32,956 bases of DNA, from assembly GCA_003427395.1 (NCBI GenBank), contig BFEA01000327.1, positions 701,400-734,355 of the forward strand, written 5' to 3'. Below the pieces are notes generated by a model. That model had not been told where the DNA came from. It searched no databases and saw only the letters and a program-made list of their open reading frames with translations. The translations under genes were made by a program, and so were the position numbers. Positions 1 through 9,442 of the stretch are shown here, piece after piece (the stretch's first letter is position 1; the number at the start of each line of letters is the position of its first letter). This DNA comes from Chara braunii. Lineage: Eukaryota > Streptophyta > Charophyceae > Charales > Characeae.

Positions 1-92
<92 letters not shown>
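1..92. repeat. (CT)n-(CA)n compound microsatellite
   Basis: A pure CT run of about 55 bases passes directly into a CA run ending at 92. The window begins inside the tract, so its full length is unknown. The same CT-then-CA arrangement recurs at 31206-31354, next to a retroelement primer-binding site, which suggests that it belongs to a dispersed LTR or leader sequence. Confidence 0.97.
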
Positions 93-93
<1 letters not shown>

Positions 94-384
94 GGGGGTC
101 CGAAATCCCCCGACAGGTGAGTGCGCTGGGGGGGCCCGGACCCCAACCAGGTGCCCTGCCCGGCCAGGCCGCCCGGGACTTCCCCCGGGCTCCTGCCGGT
201 CACCCGGGCGGCCCGGATCCCCACTCAAGAAAATAGTATATATCTTTTGCATTATTAAATTTCGTTATTATGAAGCAGCGACATCCAGACTTTAAAAAAA
301 AAAAAAAAGTTACAAATCCCATCCACATAGAAGGCAAATTAGGATCTGGGGTATCTACTTGGTGGGCCAGCGGAGGTCATTCCT
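93..384. other. GC-rich spacer upstream of retroelement A
   Basis: About 150 bases of very GC-rich DNA (many GGCCCGG, GCCCGGG and CCCGGGC words) are followed by a short AT-rich stretch with an A15 run near 293-308. The GC-rich words resemble those at 6880-6960, in partly inverted order, so this is probably a fragment of a dispersed repeat. No gene is seen. No LTR end or primer-binding site for the following Gag is recognisable, so the 5' end of element A is not defined. Confidence 0.5.
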
Positions 385-1984
385 GTGCTGACACCCACCA
401 TGGACGATTATCCCATGCAAGGGTTGCTGGCCCTATCAGTGTTGTTGGGGCACCTTTTCAGAATCTTCTATCCCCTGGGCTTTGGGAGGATATGTACCTC
501 CCGTATGATGATGAGATCAGGCAATGTGAAGCCAGGGCCCTCGGCTGCAGAACAGGCTGAAGTAGAACGCCGACAGGCTGAGAAAAAGAAAGAGAGAGAA
601 GATAGTAAGCGACAGAAAGAGGAAGAGATGAAAAAGAAAGTGCCAATGGAAGAAGAAAAGATGAAAAAGGAATTGAAAGAGAGAATGGAAAAGGAATTGC
701 AGGAGGAATTAAGGAGTATAGAAGAAGAAGATGAACCTGCTGATGACAGACTCATCAGACATCGAACTGAAAAAGGCAAAAGCAGTCAGTCCGGTGGGTT
801 GAATATACAGGTCAGTCCCTTAAACTGGTATGACCAGTATAGTTATTCCAGTGACAGGATTAAAGAGACAGAGGAAAAAAGGGACACGTTTGTCGCAAAA
901 TTGGCATCCATTAAAGATAAAAGGGAAAGGGAACTTTTGCTAGAAGAAAAACGAGCAGAACTACACACTAAAATGTTAGCAGCAAAACGACAAGAGATCG
1001 AAGAGAGGAAAATATTGCATGCAGAGGGTGAAAGGTTGCAAAGAGAATTACAGGCGCAGAAGGAAAAACAAACAGCAACCGAAGAACAACTTGCCCTTTT
1101 AACAACAACAGTTCTCCATACAAAACAAGAGTTGGCGGCAATGAGCAAGACCTTGCACAAAGTTGAAGCTCACCAGCATGAGTTTGAGGGAGTCTGGAAT
1201 ACCTTCTTGCAAAGATCTGATGCCGAAGTCGATCAACACGTACAAGCATACATTGTAAAATCAGATGAGCAGATCAACAAAACACTAACCCCCGCCGTGA
1301 TTGAGAAATTAGTAACTAGCAATGGAGGAGATGGAGGAGATGGAGGAGATGGAGACGGAGATAAAAAGCAAAAGGGAGTGTTGCAAGAAGATGCAGGGGA
1401 AGTTAAGAAAATAAAAGTAAAGGTGTCGTGGATATACACCGGCAAGAAGGATGAAAGTGTTTCGAACTGGATTGCAGCGGTTGAGTCCTATGTGTACGGG
1501 CAACGTATTACGTATTGGGACAGGGTTCTCATGGCTCGTTCGTGCATGGTCGGAGATGCAATGAGCTTTGCAATTTCCCTGCAAAAGGAAGCTAATTGTC
1601 AGTCTATGGTAGAGTATCCCAACAGACCCGTATTGAAGATTTCTTTAAATCGGTTCGAGAACGATTTGAAGATAAAAATTTAGCCCGAAGAACTGAAATG
1701 TTAATCTTGAATATCACTGATAGGAAATGGAAAAGTGTATCCGCACTTAAATCTACCATGAATGAATTTCTGCAATGTGCTGAACATGGACTTACCCCGA
1801 CGCAGATTCTTAATAATTTTGCAAGAGCACTACCTGATCCTCTCCGCACTCAATTATATCCCCGCACTAAAGAAGAGGGGATGACTTATGAGAAATTCAG
1901 CAAGATTGCACTAGATCATGCTGGCTTCCTGGCAGAAGCAAATTATTGCCACTACTGGAAAGATTTGCAAGCGGGAAAGAAGTA
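385..1984 (+). pseudogene. Gag of Ty3/gypsy chromovirus A (frameshifted)
   Basis: This is the structural capsid protein of an LTR retrotransposon. Several ATGs lie between 385 and 508 and the true start cannot be decided; the stretch before about 540 is hydrophobic and looks less like Gag. From about 546 to 1290 the protein is a long Lys/Glu/Arg-rich coiled coil. A short Gly-Gly-Asp repeat from a 9-bp tandem repeat follows at about 1321-1362, then the gag core: WIYTGKKDESVSNWI near 1430, and TRIEDFFKSVRERFEDK through LPDPLRTQLYP near 1635-1860. The frame breaks near 1600-1620, where one reading frame ends at 1683 and the homologous sequence continues in another to 1984. No CCHC zinc knuckle follows. 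The coiled-coil type of Gag is shared with the family B Gag on the minus strand. It is certainly a Gag relic; the exact boundaries are inferred. Confidence 0.85.
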
Positions 1985-2157
1985 GCAGAACCACACAATC
2001 TCAGGGAATATGCCTGGGAAAGACAACCTCCTTCTGACCTTTGAAGAAGGAGGTGTCGAGACTCTCTCCTACGACCAAATAGACTATGGTTTGGAGGGAG
2101 CACCCAACGATGCGGTAGTTCAGGAGGGGGATTACGCGGTCGTTGCAACCCGCTTAA
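1985..2157 (+). pseudogene. Pol A linker after a deleted protease
   Basis: This stretch can be read as an acidic linker (TFEEGGVETLSYDQIDYG, then GDYAVVATRL) of the kind found between protease and reverse transcriptase in gypsy Pol. Neither a CCHC knuckle nor a DSG/DTG protease motif lies between the end of Gag and this linker, although both belong here. The simplest reading is an internal deletion joining the end of the Gag core to the region just after the protease. The frame differs from Gag upstream and from the RT segment downstream. That this is the post-protease linker is inferred from its position and acidic composition. Confidence 0.5.
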
Positions 2158-3600
2158 GTGGCATATGTGCGCCCAGTTAAGGAAGGTGAAGCTACGAAAG
2201 AGGCAAAATCCTTAGAAATTGAGAAAATTTTGAAACAATTCGCAGATGTGGCAGAGGCCCCAAGCGGTGTGGTGGAACGACCAATTAAACATCGCATTGA
2301 AATTATCCCAGGAAGTCAGATTCCAAAGGGCTCGATTTATAGAACGTCACCCAAAGAATTGGATGAATTGCGAACCCAACCCGATGAAATGTTGGAAAAA
2401 GGGATGGATAAGGCCTAGCTCCTCGCCTTATGGTGCGCCAGTGCTATTTGTGCCAAAGAAAGATGGCGGGGTCCGCATGTGTATTGATTATAGGAGATTA
2501 AATGATATAATTATTAAGAATGCTGAGCCATTACCCAAAATCGATGATTTGCTGGATCGAGTTTAAGGGAGCAGGTACTTTAAGTCTGGCTACCATCAGA
2601 TTGAGGTAGAACCAGAAGACTAATATAAGACTGCCTTTCGTACAAGGTATGGGCATTATGAGTTCATTGTGTTGCCCTTTGGTCTTACTAATGCACCTGC
2701 GACTGTCCAGCGAACGATGAATGAACTTTTTTGTGAATGGCTTGATAAATTCGTTGTTATATATCTAGATGATATCTTGATTTTTAGTAAAAGTCTGAGT
2801 GAACACTGTGAGCACCTTCTACTTGTGCTAAATAAGTTGCGTGAGGCAAAGTTGAAACTGAACCCGAAGAAGTGTGAGTGGGCAAAGCGTCAGGTACGAT
2901 ATTTGGGGCATGTTATAAATAGAGATGGAATTAAACCAGAAGATGCAAAAAATGCAGCTATTCGAGATTGGCCCAATCCGCGTACATTAACGGAACTACG
3001 ATCGTTCCTTGGATTGGCTAACTACTACCGTAAGTTCGTAAGACACTTTACGATAATTGTTGCTCCCCTTCGCAGACTATTGAAGAAGGAAACGATTTGG
3101 AAGTGGGACCAAGACTGCACGTATTCATTTAAGCGTCTTAAGAAATGTTTGATTAACTATTCGGTTTTGAAAGTTGCTGATCCTTCTTTGCCCTTCGTTG
3201 TTACTACCGACGCCAGTCAATACGGGATTGGCGCTGTACTCCAACAAGATGACAGGAATGGATATAGGCCTGTCGAGTTTATGTCCCGACGACTGCCTAG
3301 TGAGAAGGTCGTCGCTTCCACGTATGAAAGAGAGCTATACGCACTCCGGGAAGCTTTGGATCATTGGCGTCATTATCTCCTTGGTCGCCACTTCAATGTG
3401 TACTTAGATCATGAAACACTTCGCAGGCTAAAAACGCAGACCCGGATGACACCTAAACTGACTAGGTGGGCTGCGGAAATCGATCAATACAATTTTGAGC
3501 TAAAGCCAGTAAAGGGTAAGTATAACGTTGTTGCTGTCGCACTAAGTCGAAGATCTGATTTCTTCGGTGCTATTGTAACGTATTTAGACATTTACAAGAT
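2158..3600 (+). pseudogene. Reverse transcriptase and RNase H of chromovirus A
   Basis: This segment would copy element RNA into DNA. It starts with the typical approach to RT ([19 protein letters not shown]). The frame changes at an A run near 2395-2401, after which [20 protein letters not shown], the Arg-Met-Cys-Ile-Asp-Tyr-Arg stretch, FGLTNAP and the catalytic YLDD box (VVIYLDDILIFS, near 2755-2785) are clear. In-frame TAA stops lie at 2564 and 2621. Between them, five residues are missing after 2581 compared with the family B copy, which has SKLDL there; the loss removes the first catalytic Asp. RNase H runs from about 3190 to 3560 with TTDASQYGIGAVLQQ, TYERELYALREALDHW and YLDHETLRRL. 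Near 3596 the frame shifts again before the integrase. It is non-functional. Confidence 0.93.
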
Positions 3601-4768
3601 AATATTAGGAATGCTTATTTCGTTGATCCTGCTTATGGCGCTATGCTGAAACGTGTTCAAGAAGCGCCACAAGAGTTTCCTAACTATCGGGTAACCCAAG
3701 GACTATTGTTTGAAAGAACTGATGTGCAAGATAGGCTTTGTATTCCAAATAACGAAGATCTTAGGGGAATGCCATGACACCGAAGGCCATTTCGGGTGGA
3801 GAAAAACCTACACTAATCTCCTGCGTTCTTACACCTGGCCTTGAATGAAACCTGAATGTATTGCATATGTGCAAGGTTGTCAAGTGTGCCAACAGAACAA
3901 AAGCACCACACAACCTCCCCTTGGTCTATTGAAGCCCTTGCCTATCCCAACAGGTCCTGGAGACTCTGTGTCCATCGATTTTATGGACACAAAGGTGAAA
4001 AGCAGGAACGGGAAAACCCAAGTCATGGTGATTGTTGACAAATTTAGTAAATTTGCTGTTTTTGTGGCATTACCTCCGGAAGCTAGAACTGACTTGGTAA
4101 TTCGGGAATTCTTTAATCATTGGGTGAAAGATTATGGACATCCCTTGACTATAGTTAGTGACAGAGACTCGCGGTTCACAAGTGAACAATTGCAACAACT
4201 GATGAATGTTTATGGCTCTAAATTGACGATGTCTCCAGGGTGGCATCCTGAGACGAATGGGCCAACTGAGCAAATGAACAAGATTCTGCAGCAAACACTG
4301 TGTATGTACATTCGTCCTGACCAGATTGACTGGGCTTTGCATTTGCCCAAAGTTGCTAGTGTCTATAATAACTCTGTACACTTATCTACTTGCAGAACTC
4401 CGATGGAGTTACATCTGGGATGGCGTCCCCGCAGGCCTATAGATTGTTTGAACCCCGATCAAGTACACAAACTTTCGTTGGGAACGCGAGAATTTGCAAT
4501 GCAATACCAAAGGGATCTAGAAAAGGTAAAAGAGAATATAATCAAAGCGCAACATCAGATGATTGAACAAGCAAATAAGCACAGAAGACTTTCTCAGTTT
4601 ACTGTAGGCAATCTAGTGTGGGTTAAGTCTAAAGAGTTTGTCCCAGAGGATAACATCTCTCAAAAGTTGTTACCCGCCTACAGAGGACCATGGCCAGTAT
4701 TGGATGTGATAGGAAACATGGACGGATCATTCTACGTTATTGAGATTCCTTTACACCTGCATACGTAG
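3590..4768 (+). pseudogene. Integrase of chromovirus A
   Basis: This is the DDE integrase that inserts the cDNA into the host genome. The N-terminal HHCC zinc-binding module is visible across breaks: HDTEGHFGW near 3773-3800 and CIAYVQGCQVCQQNK near 3856-3900. The catalytic core has the first Asp in VSIDFMD (near 3970), the second in IVSDRDSRF (near 4150) and the Glu in GPTEQMNK (near 4258-4280). The C-terminal part includes the RGPWPVLDVIG stretch typical of gypsy integrases near 4684. Breaks are a one-base shift near 3596, another near 3768, a TGA at 3842 and a TAG just after the PLHLHT stretch near 4766. All catalytic residues remain, so this domain decayed by frame damage rather than by loss of active-site residues. 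Confidence 0.93.
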
Positions 4769-4771
4769 CCG

Positions 4772-5065
4772 GTGTTTCACGCGTCAAAGCTCTTACCGTG
4801 TGTAACTAACGAACTGTTTCCCAGTCGAAGGTCCACAATTCCGCCAAGTATGGATGGAAAGTTTGATGTTGATAAGATCGTTGCTGAAAGTATTATTCAG
4901 ACTGGACGCAGAGGTACACCTCAGCGGCAATACAAAGTCAGATTCGCCTATCAAGATCCAAGTGAAGACCGCTGGTTTAGTAGAGAAGAGCTAATTGAAC
5001 CAGCACCGCACATTGTATCTGCTTATGAAAAAGCGAGAAGAGGAGTTAATATTGTGGATAGGTAA
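4772..5065 (+). pseudogene. C-terminal chromodomain of chromovirus A
   Basis: The same frame as the integrase continues after its TAG. VFHASKLLPC is the usual last strand of a gypsy integrase. It is followed by FDVDKIVAESIIQTGRRG, then QRQYKVRF and DRWFSREELIEPAPHIVSAYE, which matches a chromodomain of the chromoviral type, with a conserved Trp but a Phe in place of one cage aromatic. Such domains direct integration to marked chromatin in chromoviruses. This assigns element A to the chromovirus branch of Ty3/gypsy. The protein ends at a TAA at 5063-5065. Confidence 0.85.
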
Positions 5066-6199
5066 GAACTTTCTCAGAGGACGTCGAAATTAGGCCGGCG
5101 AGAGTAAAACGGCCTTTACGAATCAGACCCCAAATGGATGCCCCAACAGCAAGGGGCCCTGTCGGCCAGAACTTAAATTCACGAGCAGCAACTCAAAATA
5201 CGAAGTTCCCTGAGGCATATGTCGCATCCGTAATGAAATGAAAAGTCGTTTCGAACAGTCACAAACAGGTCCTGCATGAACATGTATCGGACACAGTTTT
5301 CAAGACTGAGTTAGGGTCATGTCTCTTCGATAAAAGTCATGTCTGTTCGGCAATAAGTCAAAGGCTACAGTCCTAGTTCAGTCAGAATTCCACGAGTCAG
5401 TCCTGATTCAGACCAGGAGTCCAAAAGACAGGGCCGATGGCCCAAAGCAGCAAAAGACCGTGGGAAAGACACTGGGACACACACTTTGCAACAACGGGTA
5501 CTGGGCAGGAGTGCCAGGGACACTTGAGGCTGAACGCAGGCCACGCCAGACCAGTCCAGCACTATAAAGGACTGGCCAGCCTCCCATTTGGGGATGNTCA
5601 CTTNNCATGAGAGTGTGGAAAGACCGTGGCACTTGTGCGCCAGATGTGTGTGAGCTGCGCTAGGCTGAAGAGCAGCGCTATGAGGGAAGTAAGAGAGTGC
5701 TGGCAAGAGGGAAGNNNGCCATAGCTGCGCCNNCGCTAGTTAGTATGTTAGTAGGGATGGTNAGTAGGAGATACCAGTGAGTAGNATTCAGAGTAGATCC
5801 TCGTGTGATAGGGAGTGTGCATGCATGATGAGTGAGGGTAGACCAGGACTATCGACATAGAGGGAGAGAGAGAAGAAGGCAGACGAGAGAGGCAAAAAGT
5901 GAGAGCTATGTGATACTTACCTGTTGAGCGCTGTTGACATCTGGCAGCTGGCGCTGATGAGCGCCAGGCTTGGAACTCATGTTGAATGAAGAAAACTTTT
6001 AACTCTGTTCAGCGCTATACATTTTGAACTCACGATGTTCTCTCTCTCAATCTGGGTGTGATAATTGAGTTAAGCTTCCTGGTTCTCATTCATCTTCTAT
6101 TGGGTTTTGTGTGAGACTTCGCAATCTGTGAAATCAGTGTATATGCATGTGATCTGATGCACTCCAGCAAGTGATGAACAGTCCGGTTCCTTGCAAATT
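5066..6199 (+). other. LTR-like region with TATA box
   Basis: No coding sequence is recognised. A TATAAA box lies at 5563-5568 inside an inverted repeat, and a tRNA-Met primer-binding site begins at 6200, the arrangement of an LTR (promoter, transcribed part, then primer-binding site). This would be the 5' LTR of another element rather than the 3' LTR of element A, because a primer-binding site follows it. A perfect 7-bp hairpin (CTGGCGC/GCGCCAG, 6-base loop) lies at 5948-5967. Ten ambiguous bases fall between 5597 and 5785. The start of the LTR cannot be placed. Confidence 0.45.
5551..5575 (+). promoter_or_regulatory. TATA box inside an inverted repeat
   Basis: TATAAA at 5563-5568 sits in the loop of a perfect 7-bp inverted repeat, CCAGTCC/GGACTGG. 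A related palindrome with TATATA lies at 26829-26854, next to a second copy of the same LTR-like DNA. It is probably an LTR promoter; the transcription start cannot be seen. Confidence 0.5.
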
Positions 6200-6229
6200 T
6201 GGTATCGGAGCAGAACTTGGTATCGGAGC
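6200..6229 (+). other. Duplicated tRNA-iMet primer-binding site
   Basis: TGGTATCGGAGC occurs at 6200-6211 and again at 6218-6229, as part of an 18-bp tandem duplication. The sequence is one base away from the usual land-plant retroelement site TGGTATCAGAGC, which pairs with the 3' end of initiator-Met tRNA. It marks the boundary between a 5' LTR and an element leader. Confidence 0.7.
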
Positions 6230-7069
6230 AGAACTTGTTACTCTCACTAGACGCACTGGCATGATCAAGCTGGCTTGAGTACAGCTGGCGAGAGTTGAGG
6301 TGAAGAGGTGTTGGATTGGGATAGAGGGGGAAGTTTGCCGAAGAAGAAGGGGCTAAGGAGGAGAAGACTTACCTGCGATTGGAGCGATTGGAGCGAACAT
6401 GGGGTCTTCATCATCGGCTATGAAGCAGAGAAGAACCTCCTGCCCCACTTACCTCAATTGATTGCAAATCTGTGTGTTGTGTATCTCTTCCCCCTCCATT
6501 CTGGTGGTCGCTGCTGCTGTCTGGACGAAACCCGTGGCCTGGTCTGAACTGACAGATAGGAATAGAGAATCAACATCTGGTCTTCATGTTGTCCATCTGG
6601 TCTGTCAATAGGTAGGGAAGGAAGGATGAGTCAGGGAACTGTGTACTGCCACGTCAGAGTGTAAGAAGCTGAGAGCTGAGATAAACGTGGTAAACTGAAT
6701 TTGTCTTTGAAGTAAGTTTGAGTATCACCTGGCTACCTTCTCTAACGAAAGTGACCAGACAAGACAATTGAAGGCATAGACCAGCTAATTAACTAAACAG
6801 ACAGCAAACAAAGGAAGAAGGAAGGACAAAAAAAAAAAAGAGTTCCTACTTTGCATATTGATTCGGAAAATAGCTAAGTGAGGACGCCGCCTGGCCGGGC
6901 CTGCCCTGCCGGGCTGGGCCCAGCTGGTTGGGCCCTGGGTGGCCGCCCGGGTAAACCGGGCAGGACAAAAAAACGCCCAGAATTTTTTATATTTTTTTTT
7001 TGAAACCGGGGTCGTTCTGCCCTCGGCGAGAGGACCCCGAATCTGCAATAAAATTTTGGTTTTGGTGNT
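6230..7069. other. Leader-like non-coding DNA with a GC-rich block
   Basis: No gene is recognised. The part to about 6800 would be the leader of the element primed at 6200 but it leads into no Gag. A block at 6880-6960 is strongly GC-rich (GCCTGGCCGGGCCTGCCC, GGCCGCCCGGG), flanked by A and T runs, and resembles the block at 110-220. It is probably a small inserted repeat, though no target duplication was found. One N lies at 7068. Confidence 0.4.
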
Positions 7070-7123
7070 CTCACCCTCTCGCTACTTGACTTCACTGCAT
7101 CAGCAGACTACGAGAGAGAAGGC

Positions 7124-7456
7124 TTGGTGACATTTGGATCCAGACTCGACATTGGGCTTCAGGCATTTGACGAGGGATTATCTGGGACTTGTACTGAAGA
7201 CTTGGTGTTCACGACATTTCGATCTCCCCCCTCTTCTTCGTCTAATCCCCTCCTCTTCGTCTGTATATGGTTTGGACCTGGCGCCTTCTTCCTGTGTGTA
7301 GCGCCAGGCCCCTTCACACCTTGTGATGAGGATGATGTATGTTTGGTCTGCATTGCGACATTGATTGGGCTAGTCATTGGTATTCTAGCATTTTGTTGCG
7401 CTGTCTTGTACTACGTGAGAGAGGTCAGTCCCGGTCAGGTCAGGAGTTATATCTAA
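7124..7456 (+). CDS. Small ORF with one membrane segment, repeated in LTR-like DNA
   Basis: The frame encodes 110 residues. The N-terminal half is unremarkable; the C-terminal third has an acidic Cys-flanked stretch (PCDEDD), then a hydrophobic segment of about 27 residues (VCLVCIATLIGLVIGILAF and on to AVLYYV), then Arg-Glu, the pattern of a single-pass membrane peptide. A diverged copy lies on the minus strand at 26063-26395. In the shared block of about 42 codons I count 15 changed codons, 10 of them synonymous, and the hydrophobic segment is preserved; upstream of it the second copy has stops. The ORF ends 158 bases before a tRNA-Met primer-binding site, so it lies in a probable LTR. No family is recognised. 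The alternative is chance conservation of a repeat that also forms a hairpin at 7279-7310. Confidence 0.4.
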   Translation: MVTFGSRLDIGLQAFDEGLSGTCTEDLVFTTFRSPPSSSSNPLLFVCIWFGPGAFFLCVAPGPFTPCDEDDVCLVCIATLIGLVIGILAFCCAVLYYVREVSPGQVRSYI

Positions 7457-7614
7457 GTCTTCCACTGCAATATAAAGCACCATTTTTTTGTATGTATCAG
7501 GATGTACACTGCTTGCTGAGATTCTACTAGCAGTGCATTGTCCATTCAGTCCTTTTCATCACATTGCGGATCCTTCGCTATGTATGTACATCGCCCGATT
7601 GGGCATGTAGCAGT

Positions 7615-7626
7615 TGGTATCGGAGC
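7615..7626 (+). other. tRNA-iMet primer-binding site
   Basis: TGGTATCGGAGC, identical to the sites at 6200 and 31390. The DNA just before it reads TAGCA, so a CA-ending LTR could finish at 7612. No Gag follows; AT-rich spacer and the hairpin repeat begin instead, so the internal part of this element is lost or replaced. Confidence 0.65.
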
Positions 7627-7639
7627 ACCGCACGTGAAT

Positions 7640-8259
7640 CACGATAACCTGATCTGACACATATACGGGGACTAAGTAGTTAATTAGTTCTGATCGATTG
7701 ATTGATTAGAGCTTACTAATTAGCCCCCAAAATCACGATTTTGACCTCACTGCCGAAAATCGAAATTTTGGTCTTTTCTTGGATTTTGTTTTCCCACTAT
7801 TTCTGTTGTGGAAAATTACAATAACGCAACACCTGAAATTTCCGTTTTCGTTTTTCTTCTGAAAATTCAAAATTTCGTTGTTGGAAAACCGGAATATCTT
7901 TTTTCCGATTTCCTTTCGCAATTTCCCGTTATTTGGAAATCCGAAATGTTTTTTTTTTTAATTTCCGAAATTCGTTTTTTTGAAAAGGGTACGGGAAATC
8001 CCTCTTGCAGTTATCATTTTCCAAACTGCGCGTACTCTCATCTGAGTAATTCCGAATATTTTTTTCTTTTTCTTTTTTCAGAATTCTTTTTATTTGCAGT
8101 TCTATGATTTTCACTATCTGATAATCATTTGCAGTCTGAAAGTTCGAAATTTTTTCTCATTAGTAATTTCACACTTCAGGGGAATTGGGGGCCCTAGTGA
8201 ACTTGCAAACGAGTATTTTTTTTCTCTTTCTCTCGAATTTTTTGCAAAGTTCAAACTTA
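7640..8259. other. AT-rich spacer with GGAAA/TTTCC inverted words
   Basis: This strongly AT-rich DNA has many T runs and repeated words of the type GGAAAnCCGGAA and TTTCCGAnTTTCC that can fold on each other, for example near 7882-7922 and 7933-7975. The open frames are short and full of Phe/Lys/Asn; none looks like a gene. It may be the 5' flank of the hairpin repeat, but copy B has no matching flank. Confidence 0.45.
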
Positions 8260-8844
8260 CCTGCAATCACATCAAAGATTCAACCAAAAAGCCCATGCAC
8301 TACACAGGGTCAACTTCAACCATTCTCTGCACTCACACCCCTTGCTTTTAGCCATACAAGCCTCACTCTTTGTGTAACTCTCAAACTAAGATACTCAGAA
8401 CTTTTCTTTAAATGGCCATTCAAATAAACTCTGGGCGAAAACACAACAAAACAATTCAAATCACAAGGCTAAAGCCTTTAGGTTGAGTGGCAAAAGTGGA
8501 TTGGAGTTAAGTCGTAAACCGACGAATCGGCAACCAACCTGTTATCTGTGATAACAAAAGATGATCCTTGTAGGATCAAGCTGACTCTAGCCCAAAGTCT
8601 GAATCAATCGATCAAGAAGACCTGTAACACAAGACAAGCCAATCCCCAAGCTAAAGTCATAAGTGTATGGAGAATACAGCTCCATAACACATTCTCACCC
8701 TAGACCCTTCTACAAGCTAAGCCTAGACCTGCCTCTAAGCCAGTGTCCAACGAAAGGCAGACCTATGGAAGCATTTCCCCTATTCAGGGTGGATTGCCAG
8801 AATTGCCACCTGTCAAAATACGATATAACTCCTTTAAACTAAGA

Positions 8845-9381
8845 AAATTTCGACAACGTTTCCCGTAGGGAAAGTGCCTTTCCAGAATTTATAATAATCC
8901 AAATATGAAAACAAAAACGATCTCTAAATCTGGAAAGCCAAAATTTGTCTAACTCTCTAAATTAGTAAAAATTTGGGCAGCCCTTCCTTTAGAAAGGTAG
9001 ACTTCCCAGATTTATACTAAGTCAGATATGAACTCAGAAACAAGACTCGAGTTCAACTACGACAAAATTTAACTAACTTTTTAGATTTGTAGAAATTTTG
9101 GCAACGCTTCCCGTAGAGAAAGTCATATTCCAAGATTTATACAAGGCTAAGTTCATAATCTAAAATGACTTTGACTTCTCAAGGTTTAATTTTGTCTAAC
9201 TTCTTGAATTAGCAAAAATTTGGGCAGCACTCCCTTTAGAAAGAGACGTTTTCCAGATTTTTACTAAGTCAAAAAGTCAGAAAAGTTGGACCCTGAAAAA
9301 GACAAAGTTTGACTAACTCCTTGTTTTTTGTAGAAATTTTGGCAGCGCTTTCCGTAGAGAGACAGTGGCTTACCAAGATTT
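8845..9381. repeat. Five 122-bp hairpin units (copy A)
   Basis: Units start at 8845, 8969, 9093, 9216 and 9334 (spacing 118-124). Each has an outer stem of the type AAATTTTGG/CCAAGATTT and an inner purine-pyrimidine stem, for example TTTCCCgtaGGGAAA at 8859-8873 and CCTTTAGAAAGG at 8986-8997. Two unit types alternate: TTGG paired with CCAA, and TGGG paired with CCCA, so the arms change together. The sequence between units is AT-rich and less conserved. Confidence 0.75.
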
Positions 9382-9442
9382 ATACAAACCCAAGTATAAT
9401 AAAAGATCCCAGAAAATGCAAAAACTGACCTAAGTAAAAAAA

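Noticed and set aside
4070-4381. Minus-strand frame across the integrase
   Set aside because: It is antisense to a clearly identified integrase core and has no features of its own.
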